DNA of 64,000 bases from Microcebus murinus (taxonomy: Eukaryota; Chordata; Mammalia; Primates; Cheirogaleidae), in assembly GCF_040939455.1 (NCBI RefSeq), contig NC_134106.1:72518001-72582000 (forward strand). Reading direction: 5' to 3'. The notes beneath the pieces are model-generated. The model ran no database searches. It worked only from the letters and a program-made list of their open reading frames with translations, and was not told where the DNA came from. The translations under genes were made by a program, and so were the position numbers. This document shows, piece by piece, positions 12,040 through 23,819 of this stretch (position 1 is the first letter of the stretch; every line of letters starts with the position of its first letter).

Positions 12040-13555
12040 TTATGTTCCAAACATAGTCAGTCCTTCATGTTCCTGTTGAGAAGTAGCAATTCAATTCCTT
12101 CTTGGTAATTGAAATCGATACCCTATCTCCACAAAGAAGGTAAGGTAACCCCCTTCCTTGTCTGTTGGGTCTTTGGCATGACAAGCTCAAAATGGCCAGG
12201 CAGTTTCATCTACTAGTCCAATGCAACTACTGTGTCCCTTTGTGGAAGCATTCTTTTCTTGGGAATGAATATTTCAAAATCAACAGAGCTCAACATGTTG
12301 GGGATGGGAAACAAAAATCCTATGAGTGGGCTATTAGATGTAATAGTGAAAGGACCCACTCCTGTTTCTACTTTCTGATTTCCAGACTCATGTATTTTGG
12401 CCCTGAATTTTCATGGGGTTTATTTCCCATTCTCTGATTTGAATAACCTTGCTAAGGTATTTAAATTATTGCTACTTTTGGTTCATCAGATCAGATCAGA
12501 ATAATGTTATTAATATAGTAGACCAGTGTGATGATATTAAGATGATCAAAGCCTCTCCAACCTATATTATGGCAGAGAGCAGAAGAACTGATGGAGCCCC
12601 AAGGCAAGTTTATTAAGGCATGCTATTGGTCCTGCCAGATAAAAGCAAACTGCTTCTGATGATCCTTACCAGTTAGAATGGAGTTTGCTAGGTCAGTACC
12701 TACACACCAGGTACTATGTGCTACGGTGATTTTTTTTCCCTCTTAAAGTTACTATATCTAGAACCACAACTGCAATTGGAATCACTACCTAATAAAATTT
12801 ATAATAATATACAGTCATTCTCCAACATCTATCTTTCCTGTTTGCACTGGCAAACAGGAAAGTCAAATAGGGTTTCACCACCCCTACATCTTTTAAGTCT
12901 TTGATGATATGGCTAATGGTATATATTAATAATATTGTTTTTGTGTTTACTATTCCTGGTAGAAAGGGTAAGTTCCAATGGTTTCCATTTAATCCTTCCA
13001 ACTATGATGGTCTTTATTTCATGGGTCAGACAGCCAAGACTGGTATCCTTTCAGTTACAGTTGGATATGTCTATCCAATTTACATTCATTAACTGGGAAA
13101 TAACTACACAATTGGTTCATGGACATATTGGGCCATCTGTGATTTGAAATTGATTTATGACTCCTTATGTCACCTGGCCACCATTAGCCCTTATTTCCTT
13201 GGTGACACAGTGGCATTTTGAGTCTCCAGGAATTGGCCCTCAATTCAGAGCCAGTGCCTACTAATCCCTGAAAGATTTCCATAATTCCCCTTTCTCAATG
13301 AGGAATTCTGATAAATCATTCTTATTAATTATTCTAGTAAATAGCATAAAATTTATTTAGGGGAAGGCTTCAGTAGGTGCTTCAGTACAATCAAACACAA
13401 GTGATAATTTTTTTAATCATGATGTCACAACATGCTTGGATATTAGCATCTCATTTCCCATTTGCAAGAAACCCAAAGCTGTGCCTAAACCAATCCCAAA
13501 ATACTGTCTCTGAGCGTCTACTTCCTGAGGCTACTTTTGGTACCAATTTCTGCAT
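12040..13555 (-). mobile_element. ERVL-like endogenous retrovirus internal remnant
   Basis: The plus strand reads as the reverse of an ERVL-class gag-pol region, e.g. GCTAGGTCAGTACCTACACACC at about 12690, and TGGTTTCCATTTAATCCTTCC and GGACATATTGGGCCATCTGTG around 13000-13140. No long frame survives. This is an ancient, inactive copy. The assignment rests on recalled consensus phrases, so another ERV class is possible. Confidence 0.45.
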
Positions 13556-13925
13556 GAGTCAGGGACCATCCAGATAACAGACTGCACCATTATTTAAATA
13601 AAGGGAATGTGATTTTAAAAAGTATACATTTCTTAACTAGCCAACTGAAAGGGTAAATCCTAACACTTAATGCAACATAAAGGTAAGAATTACAGGAAGT
13701 TTCTATCATTCCCAGGGCTGAGGGAAGAGGCTGAAAATAGTAATGCTTAGAAACTTACAGGAAGGGCACCAAAGAGCTGAAACTTAAAGGTCTAAAGAGT
13801 AGGCAGTACTCAGCTGGTATTGGTGTCTCTGAGCTCAGAGGAGGGTCCCTGTGAACCTGTGAACTGGACCTTTAAACAGGGGACACCAGAGAGCCAGTGG
13901 TGATGTTTCTGAAGTGAGGCACGAT
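13556..13925. repeat. LTR-like segment adjoining the ERVL-like remnant
   Basis: Starts with GAGTCAGGGACCATCCAGATAAC after a segment (GCTACTTTTGGTACCAATTTCTGC) that resembles an ERVL internal/LTR junction. A similar junction recurs at 15460-15500. Confidence 0.35.
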
Positions 13926-13959
13926 AAAGCTAGCCTGCAAGTATTGGAAAAGCTGCAAA

Positions 13960-15480
13960 CTTGATTTACCTACTCCTATTATAATAATTTCAACCTCTTC
14001 CTTTAGTTACTCCAATTTTTCCTGTTATATAGATTAACTAATATTTTAGTAGGCTCTTCATCTATTTTATTCCTGGGGATACTGTGATTAGTTAGCTACT
14101 ATCAAAGAATACTAGGGGTCTAAATATCCTGATCGTCTCTCCACTCCTGCTTCCCATTACTATAATAAAAATGTGTCTACCCCATCTCTGGTAGTTAAGG
14201 GCTGCCACTTGCTATCTGCTACACCCAAATCTCATGATCTTATTGAAATCTCAATGGCACAAGTTCCATTGTCTTACCTACCACAGACTTTAAAGAATAC
14301 TGCTGTTTCCCTCATGAACATATTTCCCAATTTCTTCATGAAAATTGTGTTCCTTTGCTTTCTAGGAGGATGTAGTGGGAGAGGGGAGTATGAAGGTCAC
14401 TCAGGGTAAAACCACTCCAACATTCTCACTCTCTTTGTATTCCTTCCTCTGCATTATGTCATAGGTATTCTGGCATCTGTTGAGTCCAAAATTCAATGAA
14501 CTAACTAAGTAAACTCTTAGAGCCACTTCCAGCTACTCAGGCTAACATACTAAATACAGAATCTCTAGTAAGACCACTCATATCAAAATTAACCTGATCT
14601 AAATTTGGAATCTATTCCTTGGAATCCATTCCCACATATATTCCTCATGTTATTACTGATTTAAATTAGCAAAATCTTGCAATTCTTTTGGAGTTAAAAG
14701 CTCTTAAGTCAAACGTTGTGTTTCTCTCCCTGGACCACGCAGAGATCTGACCCCAACTATAGGTGGAGGAAACAAGGGATTGTTGGGATGGGTCATGATA
14801 TTGTTAAGAGGTCTTAGAGCAATGAAAATCTATTCTCCTTAGAATAGAGGTCAGGTTGCTTTGACTGGCAAAAGAAAGTTCAGAATGACTCAGAGGTTCA
14901 AGAGTCTCGATTTCATCTAACTTTACACAGATATCCCCATTCCAAGTCTCCGCATCCTACTACTTTCCAATAAATGCTCTAATTTTCACATAAGAGATGT
15001 GGTAAGGCTGTGGATTATACTTACATAATAATTCTGCAAACCGCACTATTCCATTTTGCATTCATTTTCAGAGAAGTCAGTCCTGTGGTGACAGGAAGTG
15101 AGAATCTTTAAGGCTGCCTTAGAAATTTCTAGTTTTCTGACTGTAACTTGAGCTGGGAGTTCATAGACCCAAACGTGTCATTTTCTGTCTATAAGCATTA
15201 GAGTATATTCAGAAACAACCCTCCTACTCCATGGTCCTTGTAGCCATCATTACTAGTAATACCATTAATGTCAATTATTCTAATTGTCAGTGGGTGCTCC
15301 ATCATAACAAACACAGGTGACAGTCGGGTTATTTGCATCACCACTACATGCCGTGAATTACTATCACCCCCTTTCTCACTGGCAAGGACCCCAGCACTGC
15401 ATTCAAGTTCAAGAATAGGACTCAAACAATATTTTATCTTTGAAAGTCTTTCCCCTGGGACCACTCCTGGCATCCACTTA
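13960..15480 (-). mobile_element. second ERVL-like internal remnant block
   Basis: Degraded sequence of similar base composition and style to 12040-13555. It ends with GTCTTTCCCCTGGGACCACTCC then TATGTATCAGTCAGGATCC, which parallels the junction at 13500-13560. No frame longer than about 90 codons is open. The call is tentative. Confidence 0.3.
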
Positions 15481-15960
15481 TGTATCAGTCAGGATCCAGC
15501 AAGGAAACAGAAACCACACCAGTTATTTTAGCAGTGAGAATTTAATATAAAGAATTGCTAGCCAAGAATTGGAGAACTGAAAAGGCAAAAAGGACACCCC
15601 GGAGTATCATGAAAGTAGTGCCTCCAGAGAGCTGCAACCAGCCAGGACTGGAATAACAAAAGGAAGAGGTTTGAGAGTATTAAAACTTGCAAGGTTGAAG
15701 AAGGGTCCTACAGAACAGGGATCCAGATGTCTGAGGAAGGGGTACTGCTATCCTGATGCTAGTCCTCAAGACCTCAGATGAGGGACCCCAAGAAACAGGG
15801 ATGCAGATTTCTGAGAAGGACGCATCATCTGGCTGTTGCTGGTGTCTCTCCATGGGCACAATGAGGCTGATTCTGAGAATGTGCGAGAAAAACGCAAACT
15901 GAAAACCAACCACTGTTACGGGAACCAACTGTGGCTGCCAGGGTGAGGAAATGCTGCCGT
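15481..15960. repeat. LTR-like repeat (CAGTCAGGATCCAGCAAGGAAAC type)
   Basis: The opening phrase TATCAGTCAGGATCCAGCAAGG and the following AGAATTTAATATAAAGAATTG are typical of a common mammalian LTR family. The distal border is unclear. It was recognised by phrase only. Confidence 0.4.
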
Positions 15961-16582
15961 GATGACGCTGACAGGAAAAAGGATCAAACCAGAAGGAGCA
16001 GATCCCTCGCCCTCCCTCAGCCTCCCAGCTGCCCTCCAGCACCCAGTGGGCAGAGCCTGATGGACAGCCGGCTGGAAGGGCAGAATGTGGTTTTCAGGGT
16101 CCCAGGCCCAGCTCATAGGGTTGAGTATAAATGGGTGCATTGGAAACTGAGCGACAATCATTTAAGAAGCTGGCACAGGAGATCCTAGAGGAGACCTGTC
16201 CAAAGGGCATTTCTGAAACCACAGTGAAGCGAAGCTCTAAGGCAAGACCATAGTCTCTCTTTCCCCATTCCTCTGATTTTGAACCACAAAAGTTTAAGAA
16301 CATAGTTTGCAAAGGCCAAATTCCTTCTGAATGGCAGGAAAGGGGAAGAAGATAGGTGGGCAAAGGCAAAAGGTTATCTGGCTGCTGGAGGGAGAGGAAA
16401 AAAAGAGTTGGAAAATGCTAACATATAAGTAATTTTCATTCTCACAATGCTTGGCATGTAGCAAGTACTCAACAAACATAACTATTATTACTATAAGTGG
16501 TAAGTAGTAGGAGTTGCATTAAATAGTAAAGAACCCCAGACCAATCCATTTTTATCCTTCTTTTAGCTTTTAACTAGTATCA

Positions 16583-17085
16583 TGACTGGCAGAATAATGA
16601 TCCCCAAAGATGTTTGCATCATAATCTCTGGAACCTGTGGGTATGTCATTTTACATGGCAAAAGGGACTTTGCAGATGTGATTAAGTTGAGAATCTTGAG
16701 AGGGGCAGGTTTTCTTGGACTAGTCAGGTGGGCCTAATCTAATCATATGGATCCTTAAGAGCAGAGCCTCCTTCTAGGCTACGGTCAGAGGGAGAGGTGA
16801 TAGCAGAGGAACCAGAGAGATAGCAGTGGGAGAAGGACTCGACCTGCCATTGCTGGATTTAAAGATGAGGAAGGAGCCATGAGCCAAGGAATGCAGGTTG
16901 CTGCTATGGGCTGGAAGTCAAGGAAATGGGTTGTCCCACAGAGCCTCCAGAAAGGATGCATCCCTGCCCACACCTTCATCCTTCCTAATGAGACTTCCAA
17001 CCCACAGAACTGTAGATAATAAGTGTTTTTTTTTTTTTTCAAGTCACTAAGCATGCCATTATTTCAGCAATAGGGAAATAATACA
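16583..17085 (+). mobile_element. MLT1-like MaLR LTR
   Basis: Begins TGACTGGCAGAATAATGATCC, contains GGACTTTGCAGATGTGATTAAG and CCACAGAACTGTAGATAATAAG, and ends AATAATACA. This is the standard MLT1 order on the plus strand. Confidence 0.75.
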
Positions 17086-17444
17086 AGCATTGTGGTTCCC
17101 TTTACTCTCTGCCTGGCTACACTTGGGCCATCAGCCCCTACTCCTAGCACCGAACACTCATGCTCTGAGAAGCCTGAGCCCTGGGAATCAATTCTGGAAG
17201 AAAGTAGTCACTTCTTTCTTGTGTCCCCAACATTGGGAGAGAGAGTTCCAGCTGAGCAGGCAAACAGGGACCGAAAGAGCTTATCGCCAGGCCCTGTCCT
17301 GACTCTCACAGGAAGATAATAAGCATGCTTTTCATCACAATACTGTCTCCTCAGCTCACCTGAGCTCTGTGTCTTTCCTGGGTACCACTGGACATTTATT
17401 TTTGTGTCTTACACCACAATTACAAAAAGTCTACTTTTAATTTA

Positions 17445-17900
17445 TTAAAAGCAACCTCCTCCTTGCTGTGGCCTCCCTTACCCACTTTCCTTCCTACTTC
17501 TCCTCACCTCATCACTATGCTATAATCTCAGCCACTCCCTTTCCGTGTATTTCTTGGACCAGCCCAGCTATTTCCAACCTCAGCCTTTGCACCCACCTTC
17601 CCTCTGCCTGGAACACTTGCTTCATGTGGCACTATGTCTCATTCTTCACATTTCAGCTCAAATGTTACTTCCACAGATTCCCCCTTCTCTCTCAGGCCAA
17701 CAACAGTTAGTTTGCTTCATAGCACTTATCACCATTAGAACCTAATTTGTTTTTGTGTTTATTCATTTATTTTCTGTTCTCCGTAAAATGTAAGTTCCAT
17801 GAGATCAGGGACCTTGTCTGGTTTGTTTGCTACTCTATTCCCAATGCCTGGAATAGGTCCTGGCGGGTCACTGACATCCAGTAAGTGCTTGTGAAAGGGA
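17445..17900 (+). mobile_element. L2 LINE 3' end
   Basis: Contains the L2 3' signature in order: CCTTTGCACC, CCCTCTGCCTGGAACAC, TTTCAGCTCAAATGTTACTTCC, CATAGCACTTATCACC, GTTCCATGAGATCAGGGACC, then CATCCAGTAAGTGCTTGTG. Confidence 0.8.
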
Positions 17901-18225
17901 GGGAGGAAGGCAAGAAAACAGCCTGGTTAGGTCCCCGTTTCCAGAATCCCTAAGATGATTCAGGCTCTGCCCCAGGCCTGTTCCATTCTAGGTCAGAATT
18001 CAGTGCCTTCCTTGGCTTCTGAAACTGCTTCTTGGAGCTGTTTCCTGGTCCAGCCCTGAGCTCTACTAGGAGATCAGGCAAATTCGGTTCTGCCCTGTGA
18101 GTCTGGACCCAGGAGCATACCACTTGTGGACAGGGGCTCGTTCTGACATTTCAGCATGTGCTGAGTGTGCTGCACATTTTGGAGTCAGAGAATTGTGGAA
18201 TGAATCATGGCCATGTCTCTTATCT

Positions 18226-18596
18226 TGTATCTTAGTCTTCTCAGGCTACCATGACAGCATACCACAGACTGGGTGGCTTGAACAACAGAAATTTCTTTTC
18301 TCACAGTTCTAGAGGACAGAAGTCCAAGATCAAGGTGCCATCATAGTTAGTTCCTGGTAAGGCCTCACTTCCTGACTTGTGGATAGTACCTTCTACTGCG
18401 TCCTCACATGGCGGAGAAAGAATGAACTCTAGCGTCTCTTCTTGTAAGGACACCAGTCTTTATGGGCTTAGAGCCCCACCCTTATGACCTCATTTAACTT
18501 TAATAATCTCCCAAAGGCCTTATCTCCAAATAGTCACATGGGGAGATAGGGCTTCAACATGTGAATTTGGGGCCCACAATTCAGTCCATAACATCT
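18226..18596 (-). mobile_element. MaLR/MLT1-like LTR
   Basis: Reverse-complement of the family seen at 1671-2024: CAGACTGGGTGGCTTGAAC, TTCTCACAGTTCTAGAGG, CCTTATGACCTCATTTAAC and GGGCTTCAACATGTGAATTTG, reading toward GGGCCCACAATTCAG. Confidence 0.7.
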
Positions 18597-18741
18597 TGTG
18601 ACTCACCCATGCTGAGCCTTGTTTTTTTTGCCTGTAAATAAGGGTGGCAATACACACCTCTCACAGATCCTTCTCTAATGAATCTTTTTTGTAGATCTAA
18701 AGGAAAACAACTGGCAGAACAATCGCCTGTATAACGTTATG

Positions 18742-19132
18742 TACCGTGTTTCCCCCAAAATAACACAGGGTCTTATATTTATTTTTTCTCAAGAGGACAC
18801 CCTAGGGCTTATTTTCAGGGGATGTGTTATTTTCCCCTCAAAGCCTCGCACAGGATGGCTGGGACCTGACAGGGGAGCTGACCTTGTTGGTGGGGCTGTA
18901 CGCACCTTTCTGGTCACCTCTGGGATGGTAGCTGTCAGGATAGGGCAGATGAGAAGGGCTGCTCGTCTTCTTTACTGCTCCCGCCACGAAATGCATGGGT
19001 TGTGCAGATCCGTTGGGTAGCCACGCCCATCACTAGGTCTTATTTTGGGGTAGGGCTCATATTGCGCAAATGCTTAGAAATCCTGCTAGGGCTTATTTTA
19101 TGGGTAGGTCTTATTTTCAGGGAAACACGGTA
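18742..19132 (-). mobile_element. TA-flanked inverted-repeat DNA transposon (copy 1)
   Basis: The ends are CCGTGTTTCCC and its complement GGGAAACACGG, extending over AAAATAA-type inner repeats, with TA on both sides (18742-18743 and 19131-19132). Inner sub-terminal parts (GGGCTTATTTT, TAGGTCTTATTTT) are repeated in both arms. This copy is in reverse orientation to the copy at 29214-29691. About 390 bp long with no open transposase, so it is non-autonomous. The TA duplication suggests a Tc1/mariner-superfamily element. Confidence 0.8.
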
Positions 19133-19659
19133 GTTTCTCTCTCTCACTCCTACCTCTGCAACCCCCGGCTGAACGTTAGGGGGCTGACGAGCCCAAGGTC
19201 AGGTGAGGTAGATCCTCACTTCCTCCCTTTCTGAAATAGCAGATGATCGACTTCTCCTCGCAGATGGGGGTGGGGGCACGCTCTGGAGGGCTAGGCCAGG
19301 TTCAGAGGACGCATTTCCGGGTTAGAGGGCCTTTCCAGTGAAGTTTACAAAACACTGATTCGTGAGCAGCGCTACCCTGATCATGTCCAGTGGGGCTGTG
19401 CCATGGAATAATTTTACAACAGGTTATAAAAAGGTAAATAAATACAGACGCTGCTCTGCCACCCGTCAGCCGGAGGGAGGCCTGACTGCTCTGGCCTTTA
19501 GTTTCCTCACCTGTCAGATGAGGAACTGAACCAGGAGACAAGAAAAAAGTGTGAGCAAGACTCAGGCTGGCAGGACAAAGGGCCCGGCTGCATGCCCTCC
19601 GCGGTCCATTCCAGGCCTGAAATCCCTTCAGGAAGCTGTCACCCAACTATTTCTCTCCA

Positions 19660-20370
19660 GAAAGCTTTGTTTCCAGCGGGCCGGGGCGGGGGAGGGGTGG
19701 GAACGGCGGGAGGAGAGGGAGACAGGGGAGGCTCGGCGGGGACCTTCATCCGCAGGCCGGCGCCATCCCTGCCCCGGGGCGGCTCTGCGCGGAGGTCTGG
19801 GCGGGGCGCTCCTCCCCGGGGCACAGGCTGCCAAACTCCCACCCACCGCCGCCGGCGAGGCCCCCGGGAGACCACAGAGCAGATGGAATTCAAAGGAGCC
19901 TTCTCAGGTACAGGTGCGTGCATTCCAGGCCTGACAGCCGCCTCCCCCGCCACCTGTCCCGGGCCGTTTGTCCGAAGGCGTTATGCAAAATAAAGCCGCC
20001 TTGTTCCCCGCGCGCCTGGCAGCCCCGGGCTCCCCGGGGGCTTTCTCGGTGAGAGGGAGGCCCCGAGAGCGGCGCAGCGGCTCAATCACGGCGAGCTGAG
20101 CCTGCTTCCTTCCACCGTGCTGGCCCCGTTGGGAATTCGCGGCGGTAGGCAGAAGAGGATGAGACCCAGCGTCTCTCGCTCTGCTGCTGTGACCGCGGGA
20201 CGGTGTCAGCCCGGGCGAGCGGATTGGAACTCAGGCCGGGGACCTGCTCGCAGCGGGAGGAGTTCCACATCGGGCCTCTAGGTGGCGCGGTCCCGCCCCA
20301 GGAGCCACGCCTGATCCCCTGGCCCGGCCTGGGGCGCAGAGGATACGGGGCACGGAATTACATCCCAGTT
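19660..20370. promoter_or_regulatory. CpG island, candidate promoter
   Basis: Very GC-rich with dense CpG, in contrast to its AT-rich surroundings. It has several GC-boxes (GGGGCGGGG near 19684, GGGCGGGGCG near 19799, CCCGCCCC near 20291) and no repeat insertion. Possible splice-donor-like sequences (CAGGTACAGGTGCG at 19906) occur but no coding exon is recognisable. Open frames through it are explained by GC content. It could be the 5' end of a gene or long noncoding RNA on either strand. Confidence 0.7.
20275..20288 (+). promoter_or_regulatory. candidate CTCF binding motif
   Basis: CCTCTAGGTGGCGC differs at one position from the CTCF core as I know it (CCASYAGRKGGCRS). It lies at the edge of the CpG island. 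Confidence 0.5.
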
Positions 20371-20867
20371 CTTTCCCCAGCTAGTCGAGCCCCTCCATGA
20401 GCCGCCAACAGAGAGCCCTAGAGGCGAAAAGGTCCCTGAACTGGAGTTCAGCACGTGGGCAGGCATCACAGCGGGGCCGAAAAGCCATGGTCCTACGTCT
20501 GAGTTCTGCTTCCAACTCTTCCCCTCCTAGTGGGTTCCCTGGTCTCTTCATTCACTCCTCCCTCACCCTCTCCATCCCGCTCTCCTTCCCCCCCTCCCTC
20601 TTCTATGTGAACTGCTGAGGAGGGAATACGTGGATGAATAGGAGAGCATCATTCCTTCTTCCAAATAGACCTTCCCCAGCTTGACTCACAGCCTAGGGAA
20701 GAAACGTGTGCTTTATTGAGTGTTCCTGGAGAAAGCAGTTTTATAAGCAGATAATTATAATGTAGTATGATACAGCTATAATAAAGGTATGTACCAAGTT
20801 TTATAGAAGTTCGGGGAGAGGGAAATTAACTCTTCCAGGGAAGTTAAAAGAGGTTTCACAGAGAAAT

Positions 20868-20950
20868 TGGGGTTCGAGGTTACAGTGAGTTACAACTGTG
20901 CTACCCTGGGCAACAGAGGCAGACCCTGTCTCTAAACAAAACAAAAACAA
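20868..20950 (+). mobile_element. Alu right-arm fragment
   Basis: GGGGTTCGAGGTTACAGTGAG to GACCCTGTCTC, then an A-rich (AAAAC) tail; monomer-like. Confidence 0.65.
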
Positions 20951-20966
20951 AAAGAGCAGGTTTCTT

Positions 20967-21115
20967 TGGCCAGGCATGGTGGCTCTCAGCACGTTAGGAG
21001 ACCAAAAGCAGGAGGATCGCTTGAGGTCTGGAGTTTGAGAGCAGCCTGGGTGACAAAGTGAGACCCTGTCTCAAAAGAAGAAAAATAAAAGAAAGAAAGA
21101 AAGAAAAAAAATTGT
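20967..21115 (+). mobile_element. Alu monomer (FLAM-like)
   Basis: GGCCAGGCATGGTGGCTCTC to GACCCTGTCTC with an (AAAG) tail; single arm only. Confidence 0.8.
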
Positions 21116-21139
21116 AAAGAAAAAAGTAGGCTTTGAACA

Positions 21140-21720
21140 ACAGGAAGATGGAAATGCAGACAATAACAGCAGAATCAAAGAGGCAGGAGAGTAGAGCCCA
21201 TATTTGAAGAACAATAGCACTATATTCAGATGACGTTAGTGTCTACACTGAAAACACACAAAAAAACCTGAGAAAGTATTATAGCTAATTAGACCTGATT
21301 TAAAAATATGCCTAAGAAAAATCAATGATTTTTTTTTATTCTAAAAGTAAGCAATTAGTAAAAAGATTTTTCTTTCAGTAACAATAGCAACAACAAACAA
21401 AAGACCAAGAACTAAATGTGCAGGATGCAGATGAACAAAACTTCAGCACTTTCTGAAGGAGGCTTGAAGAAATAAGAGAAGTGCATTATCATTCTAAATG
21501 GGCAGACACAGCTATACATAAAACTTCACTGTGTAATAAGAGGAGGTACTTTCAAATCAACATCCTATGCATGTATTCTCCATAAAGAGGAGAGGGATAA
21601 CTGGATAACCATTTGGAATAATTATAAAATAAGATCTCTAATCTGTCATGGAATTAGAGTAAAATATAATAAATAAAATAGAATAAGGTCCCCGTGTCAC
21701 ATCATACTCCAAAATAGATT
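21140..21720 (+). mobile_element. possible degraded L1 fragment
   Basis: A-rich sense sequence with L1-like phrases (ACTGAAAACAC, AACAAAACTTCAGC, AGGAGAGGGATAACTGGATAACC) but no firm alignment point. Confidence 0.3.
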
Positions 21721-22074
21721 CCAAAAAGATTCCATTTTTTTCTCCTCCCTCCCTTGTAACTTTAAATCTCCTTGCCAGAGTCCCTGTGAGCCAGTCCTTG
21801 TATCTACAGGTGAAGTCCTCCCCAAAGACAGAAACCTGTGGACGCTGATGTTGGCAAATCCAGACTGTGCCTGAGTCTGTGAGTAAAGAAAATGGGAAGA
21901 ATTTCTTTGCCTTCTGTGAGGAGCCAGACTGTTAGATTATATCCTCAGACACAGAGACCTAGAATACCACTGAGGTTAAAAACAAACAGCAGGTGACATT
22001 TTGCCACATTGCTGAGAAGAGAACTTTTCAGCACAAATATCATAGTACTATATTTCCCATATATTTTCTCCCTC

Positions 22075-22535
22075 TGTTATGGGCTGTGTCACCCAAAAAG
22101 ATATGTTGAAGTCTTAACCCCCAATACTTCAGAATGTAACTTTATTTAGAAATGAGATCATTGCAGATGTAATTAGTTAAGCTAAAATGAGGTCATATTG
22201 AATTAGAGTGGATCCCTAGTTCAGCACGACTTATGTGTCCTTATAAGAAGGGGCCACATGAAGACAGAAACACACATGGATAAGCCATATGAGGACGGAA
22301 GCAGAGCTTGGGATACTACACCTACAAGTCAAGGAATGCCGAAGATTGCCAGCAACACCAGCAGCTAGAAGGGAGCCATGGAACAGATTCTCCCGCAGAG
22401 CCCTCAGGAGGAACCAACCCTGCCAACACCTTGACCCTGGACTTCCAACCTCCGGAACTGTGTGAGAAGAAACTTCTCCTGTTTTAAGTCCCCCAATTAT
22501 AGTACTTGGTTGTGGCAGTGCTAGGAAACTAATAC
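22075..22535 (+). mobile_element. MLT1-like MaLR LTR
   Basis: TGTTATGGGCTGTGTCACCC through GCAGATGTAATTAGTTAAGC, CAAGGAATGCCGAAGATTGCC and CTAGGAAACTAATACA. This is an almost complete MLT1C-type LTR layout, with near-matching 5-base flanks (CCCTC and CTCTC). Confidence 0.8.
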
Positions 22536-22699
22536 ACTCTCTAAAAAGGGAGAGAGATTGTGTAGTCATTATTTGAGTGAATTCTTTCAAAGTGAAAGAA
22601 TTTCTACTACCAACAAGTCTACTAACCAACAAGTAAATGATATTTAATGGAGTTGTTCAACTTGTATTTTTAATAAAGTGATGATGCTGGTAGCATAAG

Positions 22700-23260
22700 T
22701 GTGCACGGCTATTGGCAGGCAGATGAAGAAGGCTGAGCCCCCCCAGCCCAGCCCCTCGCCTCAACCTGTACCCTGGCTTCCCCTCAGAGGACCAAAAGGC
22801 AACTTGGCTGGCTTCCCAGGCAGCTGTCCCCACCCCCACCCCCCAAGGGGAAGCCACCCAAGCTTCCTTCATTACTCTGGGGCTGGAGTTAACTGCTGAG
22901 GAAAATGCCTCCCAAACAGCACCAAAAAAAAGGAAAGGGGGAACGCTGGAGCCAGGCAATCCAAGGTGTGGTATTTACCCTCAGACAAGCCCACTTGCTC
23001 CAGTGAAATTTACAGAGTAACTCATTCTTCAGGCATGAATCCAAGCTTGTCCAGAAGCTTGTGGGCAGTTTAGGTTTTCCAGCCACAATTTCCTGCCGGG
23101 TATAGTGAGAATAACCATCAACTCTTTGAAGTGAAGGGAAAGGTTCTTTGCACATCCCGGAACCTTTATAGAGATAAAGGATGTCACAGGGTGAAGTCAC
23201 ATCAAAGATTTCAATTGCATTGGCAATCTCATTGCTGCCCCCCAGCCTAACGCAAAACAA
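22700..23260. other. unique sequence, possibly regulatory
   Basis: No repeat or gene recognised. GC-rich 5' part (22735-22860), then sequence without obvious coding potential. Open frames on the minus strand (for example 22889-23260) show no known domain. Confidence 0.35.
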
Positions 23261-23264
23261 TCTT

Positions 23265-23490
23265 TGCAGGATGGTTCATCCAGGGCCCTCTATGTTTGTT
23301 CCAGTTCTTTGTGCCTCTCCTCCCTGACTCAAAGGCTTCATATGACTCCCTCCACTGTTTGGAATACTCTAACCAATTTTCAAAACACTGCCTCCCCTGT
23401 TCGTTACTTGGCCCCTCTCACTCATTCTCCAGGTTTCAGATTTCACATCATTTTCTGGAAATCTCCACGCAACATGCCATTCTTCCTGCT
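23265..23490 (+). mobile_element. possible L2 fragment
   Basis: Text resembling the L2 3' region (TTTGTTCCAGTTCTTTGTGCC, CCACTGTTTGGAATACTC, ACTCATTCTCCAGG), degraded. Confidence 0.4.
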
Positions 23491-23501
23491 CACAATTCTA
23501 G

Positions 23502-23803
23502 TTTCCTTTTTTTTTTTTTTTGAAACAGAGTCTCACTCTATCACCTGGGTAGAATGCAGGGGCGTCATTGTAGCTTACTATAACCAACTCCTGGGCTCAA
23601 GCGAGCCTCCTGCTTCAGCCTCCCAAGTAGCTGGGATCACAGGCATGCGCCGCCATACCTGGCTAATTATTCTATTAATATTGTTAGTAGAGGCGGGGTC
23701 TCACTCTTGCTCAGGCTGGTCTCAAACTCTGGTGCTCAAGTGATCCTCCCGTGTTGGCCTCCCAGAATGCTAGGATTACAGGTGTGAACCATCGCACCTA
23801 ACC
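23502..23803 (-). mobile_element. Alu (AluJ-like)
   Basis: T-run then GAAACAGAGTCTCACTC to CATCGCACCTAAC. Near-exact duplications GCTCACAATTCTAG (from about 23488) and GCTCAAAATTCTAG (23804-23817). Confidence 0.92.
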
Positions 23804-23819
23804 TGCTCAAAATTCTAGA

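Noticed and set aside
15680..16369. Several 80-120 codon overlapping frames on both strands
   Set aside because: They overlap each other and an LTR-like repeat, with no domain or splice evidence.
19551..20089. Overlapping 60-130 codon frames on both strands
   Set aside because: GC-rich sequence lacks stop codons by composition. The residues are Pro/Arg/Gly/Ala-rich and no domain is seen.
22231..22632. 133-codon minus-strand frame
   Set aside because: It lies almost wholly in the antisense of a MLT1-like LTR; no similarity to known proteins seen.
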